DNA of 64,000 bases from Phycisphaerales bacterium. Its GTDB lineage: Bacteria; Planctomycetota; Phycisphaerae; Phycisphaerales; UBA1924. The stretch is from NCBI GenBank assembly GCA_022843545.1, contig JALHNL010000006.1, forward strand, positions 1 through 64,000. Reading direction: 5' to 3'. The position numbers and the translations under genes are program-made. Below are positions 17,424-25,585 of the stretch, piece by piece (positions within the stretch are counted from its first letter, which is position 1; each line of letters opens with the position of its first letter). The notes under the pieces were generated by a model. It was not told where the DNA came from. It did not search any database and saw nothing but the letters and a program-made list of their open reading frames with translations.

Positions 17424-17945
17424 TCATGGTTTGGAGAGGGGAGTACCCGGGCGAGTGGGCGCGGCGAACGCCTGCAGCCCAATCGTCGCGCGATACCTCG
17501 GGCCCGGGTCGGCGGGCTTGGTGATGTCGTCGATGCTGATCCGGGCCACGCTCCAGGGCGAGCGTGCCGCCTGTAGCCCGGCGAGAACGCGCCCGATCTC
17601 CGGCAGCGACAACGGCTCGAGCACGGCCTGAGCGGATCGCTGGCGAGCGTCGGGCATGGAGACCTGCGTCACGGATCGGACCGCCGACTCGGATATCTCG
17701 ATTCGCTTGAGTAGGCTCTTGAGGAGCCGGAGCGCGTCCTCGGCGGGCTTGGCCGCGGAGGCGGGCTCGAGAAGCGTTGCGTGCTTCCGGAGATCAGCGA
17801 GGCGTGCGGCGGTGGCGGAAGCCTCACCGGACAGCCGGCGGAGATCGTGCGCCGTGCGCACCTCTTCGCGCAGAACGACACCCCGCCAGATCAGTGCGGT
17901 CAGCACGCACGCGGTCACTATCGTGAAGACGGGCTTCATCGTCAT
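17424..17945 (-). CDS. GspM/PilO-like inner-membrane protein
   Basis: The start ATG at 17945 overlaps the stop of the upstream L-like gene (ATGA). The product of about 173 residues has one N-terminal membrane helix (MKPVFTIVTACVLTALIWRGVVL), a coiled-coil stretch (about 30-60) and a small alpha/beta periplasmic domain. This is the layout of GspM/PilO, which bridge the inner-membrane platform of type II secretion or type IV pilus machines. Sequence similarity is weak, as is usual for the family; assignment rests on topology and operon position. Confidence 0.65.
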   Translation of the reverse strand: MTMKPVFTIVTACVLTALIWRGVVLREEVRTAHDLRRLSGEASATAARLADLRKHATLLEPASAAKPAEDALRLLKSLLKRIEISESAVRSVTQVSMPDARQRSAQAVLEPLSLPEIGRVLAGLQAARSPWSVARISIDDITKPADPGPRYRATIGLQAFAAPTRPGTPLSKP

Positions 17946-18856
17946 TGCGCCGGGGCTCCCGACCAATCGGCCCTGTGATCCAGCCGCAGAGTCACTCTGC
18001 CGTCAGATTGTGATGAACCGCCTGGGCCGGGGGATGGCGGGTCCGTCAGGTTCCAGCCCTTGATCCGGCGCAACGACTCGGCGAGCTCTTGAACATCTCG
18101 CGGCGCCCCTGCCATGACGACCAGCGACACGCTTCCCGGCTCGCTGGCGATGCTCCGGAGTCTGAGCGCGGGTGGGGTCTTACCGCGGGGCCACGCCCGC
18201 AGCGCGACAGACAGTCCCTCGGTCGCGGGCGGGCTCGACGTTGTCTGCGCCGATACCAGAAACTCCCAGTTGGTCACATCCGCCGCGAGGCGAGCGAGCC
18301 GCGCGCTGTGATCGGTGCCGGCAATGTCCACGTCTTGAAGCGCGGCGTCGATACGCTGAATGGCCCGCTGCTGGTCGGCGCGCTGCACGGCGATCCGGCG
18401 TTCGAGGCCCGCCAGCGCGAGCACGCCGGCGAGCACAAGCGAAGCCATGATTGCAGCCCATGTCTTGCGCCGCTGGGCCAAGGTCACCGGGGGCGTGCAC
18501 CGCCCTACCAGCAGGTTGACGGGACGGAGGACTGCGCGTTGCTCCGCGGCGATCCAGTCGGGCCAGCCCGAGGGATACGCCACGGTCGCGCCGCTCTCGG
18601 CCAGGCTATCGAGCCGGGCCCGCGGAGCGGCGATGGCGAGAATGTCTTTGGGACCGAGCGAGACGAACACCGCCTGCACACTCTCGATGGGCACGGGGAG
18701 GCACAGAGCCAGCGCGGCGTCAAGATCCGCCAGTGCGACGTTGACGACGTCGCCGGGAGCGCTCTGGGCGCATCCCTCGGGACGGTCGATCCGGGCCCAG
18801 AACAAAGCACTTGGGTCCAGGGCGATCGCGCGATTCGCTGCCGGCAGCGCGTTCAT
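17942..18856 (-). CDS. GspL/PilN-like inner-membrane protein
   Basis: The 304-residue protein has a soluble N-terminal part (about 1-120), a single membrane helix (WAAIMASLVLAGVLALAGL, about 133-151), a coiled coil and a small periplasmic domain near the C-terminus (LRLRSIASEPGSVSLVVMAG, then DVQELAESLRRIKGW) of ferredoxin-like PilN/GspL type. It overlaps its neighbours on both sides by 4 bp, so it is translationally coupled to the C-like and M-like genes. It probably links the ATPase to the periplasmic machinery. Identification is by topology and gene order. Confidence 0.65.
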   Translation of the reverse strand: MNALPAANRAIALDPSALFWARIDRPEGCAQSAPGDVVNVALADLDAALALCLPVPIESVQAVFVSLGPKDILAIAAPRARLDSLAESGATVAYPSGWPDWIAAEQRAVLRPVNLLVGRCTPPVTLAQRRKTWAAIMASLVLAGVLALAGLERRIAVQRADQQRAIQRIDAALQDVDIAGTDHSARLARLAADVTNWEFLVSAQTTSSPPATEGLSVALRAWPRGKTPPALRLRSIASEPGSVSLVVMAGAPRDVQELAESLRRIKGWNLTDPPSPGPGGSSQSDGRVTLRLDHRADWSGAPAQ

Positions 18857-19395
18857 GGCGCCCCCTTGGCGTCGACCTGCGCGGAGGTGCGGTCGATCTC
18901 TACCACTCGCTCCTGATCGCCGCGCCGCAGCGTGACGCCTCGATCAGTGATCGCGACTACCCGCTCCTGATTGATCGACTGGCCCTCGGCGAGTTCGACG
19001 AGGCTCTGCGAAGCGACGTCGAAGACCATCGCGCGGCGGACGGGCTCTCCCCCGCGCGAGCCGGTGATCACGGCCAATACGCGAAGGGTCGGGGGCTTGG
19101 GGATCGTGGTCATTTCCGACGAGGCCGCGCCGCGGTTCGCTTCGGCCACCACGGGCCAGGGCCGAAAGGTGGCGACGGGGGCTTCGAATGCGGAGAGCTC
19201 GAGCGGTGAAGTCAGGAGCTCGACACCAGTTGGCGCGGCGCTCGGGACGGGCGAGGGCTGATCCGCTCCTCCCAACGGCCAGCACGCCCATAGACCGGCC
19301 ACCGCGACCGCGCCGCCGCTGATGCACCACGCCCTTCGTGCTCGGCTGCGCTCATGCTCGAGCGGGTCTGTAATCGGGGCGGTGGCGTCGATCAC
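18853..19395 (-). CDS. GspC/PilP-like periplasmic linker protein
   Basis: The 180-residue protein has a cytoplasmic N-terminus, one membrane helix (about 22-40) and a Pro/Ser linker. Its C-terminal domain (about 105-170) follows the GspC homology region/PilP pattern: LRVLAVITG, RAMVFDVASQSLVELAEGQSI, VVAITDRGVTLRRG. In known systems this domain contacts the N0 domain of the secretin, and the secretin gene here is two genes upstream. It overlaps the E gene and the L-like gene by 4 bp each. Confidence 0.7.
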   Translation of the reverse strand: MIDATAPITDPLEHERSRARRAWCISGGAVAVAGLWACWPLGGADQPSPVPSAAPTGVELLTSPLELSAFEAPVATFRPWPVVAEANRGAASSEMTTIPKPPTLRVLAVITGSRGGEPVRRAMVFDVASQSLVELAEGQSINQERVVAITDRGVTLRRGDQERVVEIDRTSAQVDAKGAP

Positions 19396-20960
19396 AGCGC
19401 CCCCTTGGTGACGCGGCTGACCTCGACCTGGGTGGTCAGGCCGGCCGGGACGAGCTGGGCCCCTTCCTCTTCAAGGCTGCGCAGGCCCGCCGACCGCGCC
19501 GCGTCCATGAGCACCGGCTGGGGCGAGCGATCAGCGATCGCCGCCCGCACTTCATCGGTGACAACGAGCAGTTCGAAGATGCCGCGACGGCCCCGGAAGC
19601 CGGAGTGCAGACAGTCGGCGCAGCCCGTGCCCGCGCAAGGCGCGTGCGTGAGGCGGACCAGCCGCTGCGCGAGCACCGCCGAGAGCGAATCGGCGACGAG
19701 GAAGGGCTCTACGCCCAGGTCGAGCAATCGCACGACCGCTCCGCACGCGCTGTTTGTGTGGAGTGTGGAGAGCACAAGATGCCCGGTGAGGCTGGCCTGC
19801 ACGGCGGTGCGGGCTGTCTCGCTATCGCGGATCTCACCCACCATGATCACGTCCGGGTCCTGACGCAGGATGTGCCGCAGCCCCGAAGCGAACGTGAGGC
19901 CACGCCGCGGATCGATCTGTGTCTGGCTGATCGGCAGGGCGGTGGGACCTTCGTGCGCGGCGGAGAGGTCGTACTCCACCGGGTCCTCGATCGTCAGCAC
20001 GTTTATGTCGGCCTTGGCTCGCCCGGTGGAGGAACGCGAGATAAGGTGGCGGAGCGTGGCATAGAGCGTGGTGGTCTTGCCCGATCCGGTGGGACCGGTC
20101 ACGAGCACAATGCCCGACGAACGCTGAGTGCGCTCCACGTAACGCTCCAGCACGTCGGGCGGCATCATCAGGGCGTCCATCTCGGCCCGGCGCACGGCGG
20201 AACGCACATCCAGGAGTCGAATCACCGCGCGCTCGCCGAACGTGGCGGGGAGCGTGCTGATGCGCAGGTCAATCGCCGGGCTCTCGCCGGCTCTCCCGAC
20301 GCGGACCGTGGCCCGCCCGTCCTGCGGGCTGCGGCGTTCGGCCACATCGAGGCGGGCCATCACCTTGATGCGGCTGACGATCGCCGCGGAAAGCGAGGCC
20401 GGCACGGTCCGCACCGTCATCAGCACGCCGTCGATGCGGAAGCGGATGAGCGTGGCGTGGGCCAATGGCTGGACGTGGATGTCGCTGGCCCCGCGGGCGA
20501 TCGCGTCGAGAAGCGAGGCGTCGACCAGCCTGACCACCGGGCCCTTCTCGTCGATGCTCAGCAGGTCGGTGTCGGCTCCAGACGCCCGGGCGGCGAGCAC
20601 GTCGTCCAGATCATGCAGACCGGCGGAGGGATCGAGACTGAGTGTCAACGTCCCGTCGCCGTCTTCCGACCGCGTCAGATAGGCGTCGTCGATCGCCTTG
20701 GCGAGTTGCTCGGCGTCGTGCTCGATGGGCGCGACTGCGAGGCCCAAAGCCACCGCCAGATTGCCCAGAATCGCCGGATGCACCCCCGCGCCGTGCCACA
20801 CGCATGCGGGTGCGCGGGGATCGGCGGGCTCCTCGGGCGCGGCGAATTCGCCCGGCATCACCACGCCGAGCACCAGGTGTCGCCGAGCAAAGTCATGCGG
20901 AATCGCCCGAATGAAGCGCGGGTCGGCGGCAATCCGGGGTGGGCTGAATGCGGTGATCAT
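19392..20960 (-). CDS. gspE: Type II secretion/type IV pilus assembly ATPase (GspE/PilB family)
   Basis: The start ATG at 20960 overlaps the secretin stop (ATGA); an in-frame start 30 bp upstream is less likely. The product of about 522 residues has an N-terminal GspE N1-type domain and then the hexameric ATPase: Walker A GPTGSGKTTTLY (about 290), Asp box INVLTIEDPVEY, Walker B DPDVIMVGEIRD and the His box GHLVLSTLHTN. Near the end, PCAGTGCADCLHSGFRGRRGIFELL is the zinc-binding CM region in compact form. It powers pseudopilus or pilus polymerisation from the cytoplasm. No GspF platform gene is adjacent. Confidence 0.92.
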   Translation of the reverse strand: MITAFSPPRIAADPRFIRAIPHDFARRHLVLGVVMPGEFAAPEEPADPRAPACVWHGAGVHPAILGNLAVALGLAVAPIEHDAEQLAKAIDDAYLTRSEDGDGTLTLSLDPSAGLHDLDDVLAARASGADTDLLSIDEKGPVVRLVDASLLDAIARGASDIHVQPLAHATLIRFRIDGVLMTVRTVPASLSAAIVSRIKVMARLDVAERRSPQDGRATVRVGRAGESPAIDLRISTLPATFGERAVIRLLDVRSAVRRAEMDALMMPPDVLERYVERTQRSSGIVLVTGPTGSGKTTTLYATLRHLISRSSTGRAKADINVLTIEDPVEYDLSAAHEGPTALPISQTQIDPRRGLTFASGLRHILRQDPDVIMVGEIRDSETARTAVQASLTGHLVLSTLHTNSACGAVVRLLDLGVEPFLVADSLSAVLAQRLVRLTHAPCAGTGCADCLHSGFRGRRGIFELLVVTDEVRAAIADRSPQPVLMDAARSAGLRSLEEEGAQLVPAGLTTQVEVSRVTKGAL

Positions 20961-23290
20961 CGCATCGGCTGGGGCTCGCTGCGCGGCCAACCGGGCTCCA
21001 CACCCGCGTCGATACCGGCCTGGTCCGAGACGTACCTCAAGGGCTCGAGCGAAGGCCCACGGAGCACGCTGGCGCGGATGAAGACGAAGAACCGGGAGCG
21101 CGTGGTGGAGCGCGTCTGGTTCTTGAAGAGATCGCCGATGAGCGGGATATTGCCCAGGATCGGTATCTGCGTCGCCCCATCCGCGTCGGTGGTGACCTCC
21201 AGCCCCCCCACCACCACCGCATAGCCGTCGGGGATGCGCGCAATCGACTGCACGCTGTTGACCTGTCTGGGCGGTGGTAGGTTCACGCTCGCCGCCGTGC
21301 CGGTGAACTGGCTGATGGAAATGTTGTAGTCGAGCAGCAGGTAGTCGCTCTCGCTGATCTGCGGGCGGATGGACAACTGGGTGCCGGCGTCAGACGTTCC
21401 GCCGAAGGAGGTGGTGGGGGTCGAAACGTTGCCCGCGGCGAAGGAGGCCGCGAATGGCTGCTGCAGCACGCCGTTGAACGACGCCTGCTGATTGTTCAGC
21501 ACCAGCACGCGGGGGAGCGACACGGTGCGCCCGCGGTTGACGGTCTGGATCGCCCGCACGATGATCGAGAAGTCGCCCGGGCTGAGCACCACGCCGCTGA
21601 ATCCCGAGGGGTCCCCCACCGAGCGCGAGGGCTCGCCATCGATCGTGACCGGCGACGAAAGGCCAAAGAGCGAGGACAGCCTGACGCGGATGTCGCCGCT
21701 GATGCGCAGCCGCTCCAACTCCACCCCCAGAGAGAGCACGTCGGAGTCCGTCAGGCTGACCAGCATCGCCTCGAGCATCACCTGTGACTGCGCGACATCC
21801 AGCCGCTCGATGAGCCTCGACAGTTCGTCGAGCACCTGCTGCGAGCCCACCGCCACGATGGTGTTCGTCGGTTCGTCGGCCGTGAGGGTGATCCACGCCT
21901 CCCGCGCGGTCGCTCGATCGGCCCCGGCTCGCTCGGGAACACGCGCGGTCGCCGCGTCACCGGGAGCCGAAGCGACTCTCAGCGCCGTGGCGCCTTCGGG
22001 CAGCTCCGCGAAATTGACGCCCGCCCCGACTCCCGGCCGAGGAGCTCGCCCGCCCACGCCGCTGACCACACCCTCTCCGAGCACACCGGCGGAGATCAGC
22101 CGCTCCAGCGTCTCCACCAATTCACCCACCGGACGGTTGCGCACGGCGATCGTTCGCACAGGGCGGCGCACTTCGCCGGGCACTTCGGCCAGACGGTCCA
22201 TAAGCGATTGCACGTCCTTATGACGCGCAGCGGTAGTCCGCACCAGAAGCACACCCGACAGAGGATCCAGAAGCACGCGCGATCGCTTCTCCTCGGGTCC
22301 GGCCTTCGCGCCGCTTGTCGCGACGCCGGTGGCCTGGCCGCGACCGTCTTCGACCAGTTGCCGAACCAGTTCGGTCGCTTGCGCGATCGCGAAGGCCGGC
22401 GGCTGGTACACCGCGTCGATCAGCGGCTCGCGATAGTCGGCCCGCGCCAGGAGTTCCTTCCACGCCCCAATTGCCCGGCGCGGCGCGAAAATCAGTACTC
22501 CACGCTCCGTGGGCGATGCCAGCAGTTCCCCGGGCGTCGACTCGCCCGTGATCTGCTCGCGCAGGGCCTCGGCCTGTCGAGCGAACGCGATCGCCCCGGC
22601 GGCCGACACGTTCGAGAGGTTGACCTCTTCGGAGTCAATCGCGTTCTCCGCGATGTCAAACGCCGCGAGTGCACGGAGCGAGTCCTGCAGACGCGGGGCG
22701 AGATCGCCCACCAGCACCGCGTCGGTCCCCTGGGGCTGCACCACCACGCCCGCGGGCGTGGACCGTGCGTCACCTCCCGCCGCGCGGAGCCGCTCCACCG
22801 CCTGCGACGCCGACACGCTGGACAGACGCACAATCACGGCGCGGTAACCCGGCGAGAGCGGGCTGACCGGTGCCAGCGCCACATCCACAGACACGGGCCC
22901 CTCGCGGGGGGCTTTGCGCGCGGCCTCCTCCAGGCTCACCACCGAGAATGTGCCGTCATCGGCGTGGATCGTGGTCTGGTTGCGCGCGGCCAGTTCCGTG
23001 TTCAACAGTCGCCACAACTGCGCGTCATCAACACCATCGGGCGCGCGGATGATCACCTGCCCCACCAGCTTCCCGGGGTCGTACACCACGCGGACCCGCA
23101 GACGCTGCGCGGCCAGATCGGCCAGCCGCGCGATCTCGATCGGCGTGGCCAGGCGCGTGCGCTCCTCGGCGGGCGCCGCTTTGGCCTGGTCCTCAACCGG
23201 TACGACCGCTTGCGCAACCCCCTTCGCCGGTGCCACAACCAGAGCCATCGCCGCCAACGCCAGCGCCGCGAGCCTCCGGCCGCTCGCCAC
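20957..23290 (-). CDS. gspD: Secretin (GspD/PilQ family outer-membrane channel)
   Basis: I place the start at a GTG at 23290, which is preceded by GGGGGA and directly begins a Sec signal (ASGRRLAALALAAMALVVAPAKGVAQA). An upstream GTG at 23422 would add 44 charged residues. N-terminal N0/N1-like domains occupy about 45-420. The secretin domain includes VMLEAMLVSLTDSDVLSLGVE, RVLVLNNQQASFNG and a C-terminal VVVGGLEVTTDADG ... IPILGNIPLIGDLFKN, the classic secretin signature. It forms the outer-membrane pore of the system encoded in the same operon. Confidence 0.9.
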   Translation of the reverse strand: MASGRRLAALALAAMALVVAPAKGVAQAVVPVEDQAKAAPAEERTRLATPIEIARLADLAAQRLRVRVVYDPGKLVGQVIIRAPDGVDDAQLWRLLNTELAARNQTTIHADDGTFSVVSLEEAARKAPREGPVSVDVALAPVSPLSPGYRAVIVRLSSVSASQAVERLRAAGGDARSTPAGVVVQPQGTDAVLVGDLAPRLQDSLRALAAFDIAENAIDSEEVNLSNVSAAGAIAFARQAEALREQITGESTPGELLASPTERGVLIFAPRRAIGAWKELLARADYREPLIDAVYQPPAFAIAQATELVRQLVEDGRGQATGVATSGAKAGPEEKRSRVLLDPLSGVLLVRTTAARHKDVQSLMDRLAEVPGEVRRPVRTIAVRNRPVGELVETLERLISAGVLGEGVVSGVGGRAPRPGVGAGVNFAELPEGATALRVASAPGDAATARVPERAGADRATAREAWITLTADEPTNTIVAVGSQQVLDELSRLIERLDVAQSQVMLEAMLVSLTDSDVLSLGVELERLRISGDIRVRLSSLFGLSSPVTIDGEPSRSVGDPSGFSGVVLSPGDFSIIVRAIQTVNRGRTVSLPRVLVLNNQQASFNGVLQQPFAASFAAGNVSTPTTSFGGTSDAGTQLSIRPQISESDYLLLDYNISISQFTGTAASVNLPPPRQVNSVQSIARIPDGYAVVVGGLEVTTDADGATQIPILGNIPLIGDLFKNQTRSTTRSRFFVFIRASVLRGPSLEPLRYVSDQAGIDAGVEPGWPRSEPQPMR

Positions 23291-23494
23291 CCGGCTTCCC
23301 CCATGCCTGAGAGTTGTAAGTGACCAGCTGCACTTCCGTTGAGCACCACCACCGAGCGACGGGTCACCCGCGCCGGCCGACACACCTGAGATGTACTCGT
23401 GCTTCTGGGCCATAAGCCGCACTGCCTTCGTCGCACCAGCAACAGGGCGAGCCTAACGACTTGATCACTCGGATGCCAGAGGCAATTCAGAACT

Positions 23495-23728
23495 TCATCG
23501 CTTGCATGCATCCCCACGCGCAGGGGTCCCACTTTCGGGGAGACCCGCCTCCGCCGTCTGCTTCACCACCGCGACCACGTGGCCCGAGCCGTCCTGCAGA
23601 ATCCACCGCGGCCGGTCGCGCCACGCGTCGTACTGCACGAGCAACTCGTCGACACCCGCATGAACCGAGTCGCCCGGCCCACACACGTACTCACGCGAGA
23701 GCTTGGTCGAGACACCGTGGCGTATCAC
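23495..23728 (-). pseudogene. Rhs core fragment (stub of a lost cassette)
   Basis: The reading frame repeats part of the large Rhs core: HGVSTKLSREYVCGPGDSVH, then LLVQYDAWRDRPRWILQDG and VVKQTA. After that the similarity stops abruptly and about 18 unrelated residues follow before the stop. In the full-length protein the matching segment is 27681-27847. There is no signal peptide, no complete core and no recognisable toxin. It lies between the Imm11-like gene and the secretin operon and is best read as debris of an older C-terminal cassette. Confidence 0.75.
23556..23722. repeat. Direct repeat of Rhs core DNA (stub copy)
   Basis: This near-identical copy of 27681-27847 keeps a constant offset of 4,125 bp at both ends, so no net gap. 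Differences are scattered single bases. It marks one edge of a displaced cassette. Confidence 0.8.
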
Positions 23729-23746
23729 CCGCGGCCTTGCGTTCGC

Positions 23747-24319
23747 TCAATCCGGCGGGTAGAAGTCGCAACCCGTGATCTTGGCCTTCACGATGATCTT
23801 GCGCAGGAAGTCGCGGACGACTGGCCGTCGAGATGAGTACCTGATGCGGAAGGTGTTGATATGCGATGGGACTTTGTCGGGGTTCACAGCGGCCTTGACG
23901 TAGTACGGCGGCTCGCGGTTCGGTGATGGTCGATAAGACCGTGCTGGATCAACACAATCGATCGTGTGCAAGCAGTGCATCACCCAGTACTTCAGGCCCA
24001 GCGACTTGCCCTGGAACCGGATGTCGATCGGGAAGAACTGGCAGTCTCCCGGGCTGTGCTCCTCAAAGACCGCTCGCGTGCGGTCGGAGAGCACGTACAC
24101 GTCTTGAGGAACAAACGGGACATCTTCGATCTCGGTGTCTCGCTCCGCCTCAGCCACAAGCCTAGACGGCACGACGATTTCGCCTTCACCCCAGTTGATT
24201 GACCGGCTCAACTCAAGCGTGACATCGACATCCACGAGCCAGCGGGCCTCTTCGGCCTTCTGGCTGCCCAGGCCTTTGCTGTAGAAGAAGTTCCAGAACT
24301 CGCTCTTCATTCTCGTCAT
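23747..24319 (-). CDS. Imm11-like immunity protein for the AHH-type toxin tip
   Basis: The start ATG at 24319 overlaps the stop of the toxin-tip gene (ATGA). The product has 190 residues. Its centre reads CQFFPIDIRF ... KYWVMHCLHTIDCVDPARS, which resembles the core of the Imm11 (DUF1629) immunity family, where a strand precedes a V/L-rich segment ending in DC-hydrophobic-D. It has no signal peptide or membrane helix, so it would act in the cytoplasm by binding the toxin. Position directly behind a nuclease tip supports this strongly; the family assignment is from pattern memory. Confidence 0.72.
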   Translation of the reverse strand: MTRMKSEFWNFFYSKGLGSQKAEEARWLVDVDVTLELSRSINWGEGEIVVPSRLVAEAERDTEIEDVPFVPQDVYVLSDRTRAVFEEHSPGDCQFFPIDIRFQGKSLGLKYWVMHCLHTIDCVDPARSYRPSPNREPPYYVKAAVNPDKVPSHINTFRIRYSSRRPVVRDFLRKIIVKAKITGCDFYPPD

Positions 24320-25158
24320 TTGAACCACGCGTCGGGGTTGGAGTGGATCTGCACCTTGAGGCGTTCGAGCGTCATCTCGAACGCGTCCGTCATCTCCTTG
24401 CGTGTCTGCTTTCCGGCGGCCTTGGCGGCTTCCAGGCCTTGCTTTAGGAACGCGAATACACGCTCGTGATACACCTTCCGATGTCTCCCCGCTCCATGCG
24501 CCACCTTCGTCAGTGGCAGCATGTTCTTGAGATCCCAGAGGTCAAAATCGAATCCATAGAATTTCTTGAGTTCTGCAAACTGTCTTGCCGTGTTTTTGTA
24601 GAACGAGATGACATGGTGCCCTACCCGGCCCGCCATGTTCCAGCTTCGCGCCGAACGATACCAAGCCGTCGTGAGTTTACCCGCGCCCGACTTCCCCGCC
24701 ATCGCCGGCCCATCGCCGCCCCCGCCCCAGTTTCGTACGCCCCACGGATCAACCGCGTCCCACAGCCCTTCTTCGATCCCGCCCCAGAAGCCGTCTTCGT
24801 ACGCCGCCGACACCCAACCGTTGTCGCCCCGTGAATGCCAGTCGTCGGGCGAACTCCAGTCCATCGCCCAGTCGAGGTCGTACTCTTGGTTGTCGGCATA
24901 CTCCCGGGTCATCCCCTCGAGCCCGCCCCGCACGCCGCGAACGCCCACCATCACCGCGCTCGCCGCCGCGTCGGCCCAGAACAGCCCCAGCGGATCACCA
25001 TTCCGCCATCCGTTGCTCCCCACATACTGCTGCAGGCTGAAGCCGTCGCGGTACAGCGACGACAAGTCGAACCCGTCAGCACCCGCGCCGATGCGCCCGC
25101 CGTGGTAAGCGAGCGACCCATGCACCACCTGCCCGCTCGCGTTCGGATCCCTCTGCAA
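24316..25158 (-). CDS. Orphan Rhs C-terminal tip with AHH-type nuclease domain
   Basis: The 280-residue frame starts at a TTG immediately after an in-frame TAG. It begins with the end of the Rhs core (QRDPNASGQVV ... NGDPLGLF) and then diverges completely from the main Rhs protein. The C-terminal 105 residues contain GRVGHHVISFY, FYGFDFDLWDLKNMLPL and GAGRHRKVYHERVFAFL. This His-His ... Asn ... H/R-x-x-Y-H pattern is typical of AHH/HNH-fold toxin nucleases. It would cut DNA or RNA if delivered. Without the N-terminal export and core parts it is probably silent unless recombined into the full-length gene. Confidence 0.7.
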   Translation of the reverse strand: MQRDPNASGQVVHGSLAYHGGRIGAGADGFDLSSLYRDGFSLQQYVGSNGWRNGDPLGLFWADAAASAVMVGVRGVRGGLEGMTREYADNQEYDLDWAMDWSSPDDWHSRGDNGWVSAAYEDGFWGGIEEGLWDAVDPWGVRNWGGGGDGPAMAGKSGAGKLTTAWYRSARSWNMAGRVGHHVISFYKNTARQFAELKKFYGFDFDLWDLKNMLPLTKVAHGAGRHRKVYHERVFAFLKQGLEAAKAAGKQTRKEMTDAFEMTLERLKVQIHSNPDAWFK

Positions 25159-25555
25159 CTACCGCCCATGCCGCGGCATCATCGCGCGGTTGCGGACGTG
25201 GTACACCGGGTCGGCCCACGGCACCAGGCGGTGCTCGCGTTCGCCGAGGAGCAAATGCGACAGCGACAGCCAGATCGGCGTCGCGCCCAGCCCCTCGCCT
25301 CCCTGCAACGCGAAGTGCTCGTCCAGGTTGTCAAAGAACAGGCCCTTGTGACCGGCGAAGACCGGCTCGTGCCCGCCATTGTACAGCACCGCCGTCAGCA
25401 CCGCTCCGTAGGCGTCGTACGTGTACTGTCCCGCGAGAATCCCCGTCACACGCTCGGGCGTGACGGCGTTGCCGTCGTGATCCACCGGCGACGCGGTCTG
25501 CCTCACTACCGCGACCACGTCGCCCGAGCCGTCCTGCAGCACCCACAACGGCCGG
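25123..25555. repeat. 433-bp direct repeat of Rhs core DNA (orphan cassette copy)
   Basis: This near-identical copy of 27308-27740 has a constant offset of 2,185 bp at both ends. It includes the segment encoding the end of the Rhs core, from the WVLQDG coding region to QRDPNASGQVV. The divergence point at its low-coordinate end is where the toxin tips differ. Confidence 0.85.
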
Positions 25556-25566
25556 ATCGCCTTCAA
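25159..25566 (-). pseudogene. Rhs core fragment upstream of the orphan toxin tip, ended by an amber codon
   Basis: This 135-codon frame matches the main Rhs core (PLWVLQDGSGDVVAVVRQTA, GQYTYDAYGAVL, HKGLFFDNLDEHFALQGG, RNRAMMPRHGR). In the main protein the next codon is TGG (Trp, GRWLQRDP), but here it is TAG, so core and toxin tip are split. It has no start region or signal. It lies about 20 bp behind the stop of the first candidate immunity gene and belongs to a displaced cassette. Confidence 0.8.
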
Positions 25567-25585
25567 TGATCTTTCGTAGCGAGTG

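Noticed and set aside
19605-21224. 539-codon plus-strand frame opposite the secretion ATPase gene
   Set aside because: It lies antisense to clear Walker A/B and secretin motifs and has low-complexity Arg/Gly/His composition.
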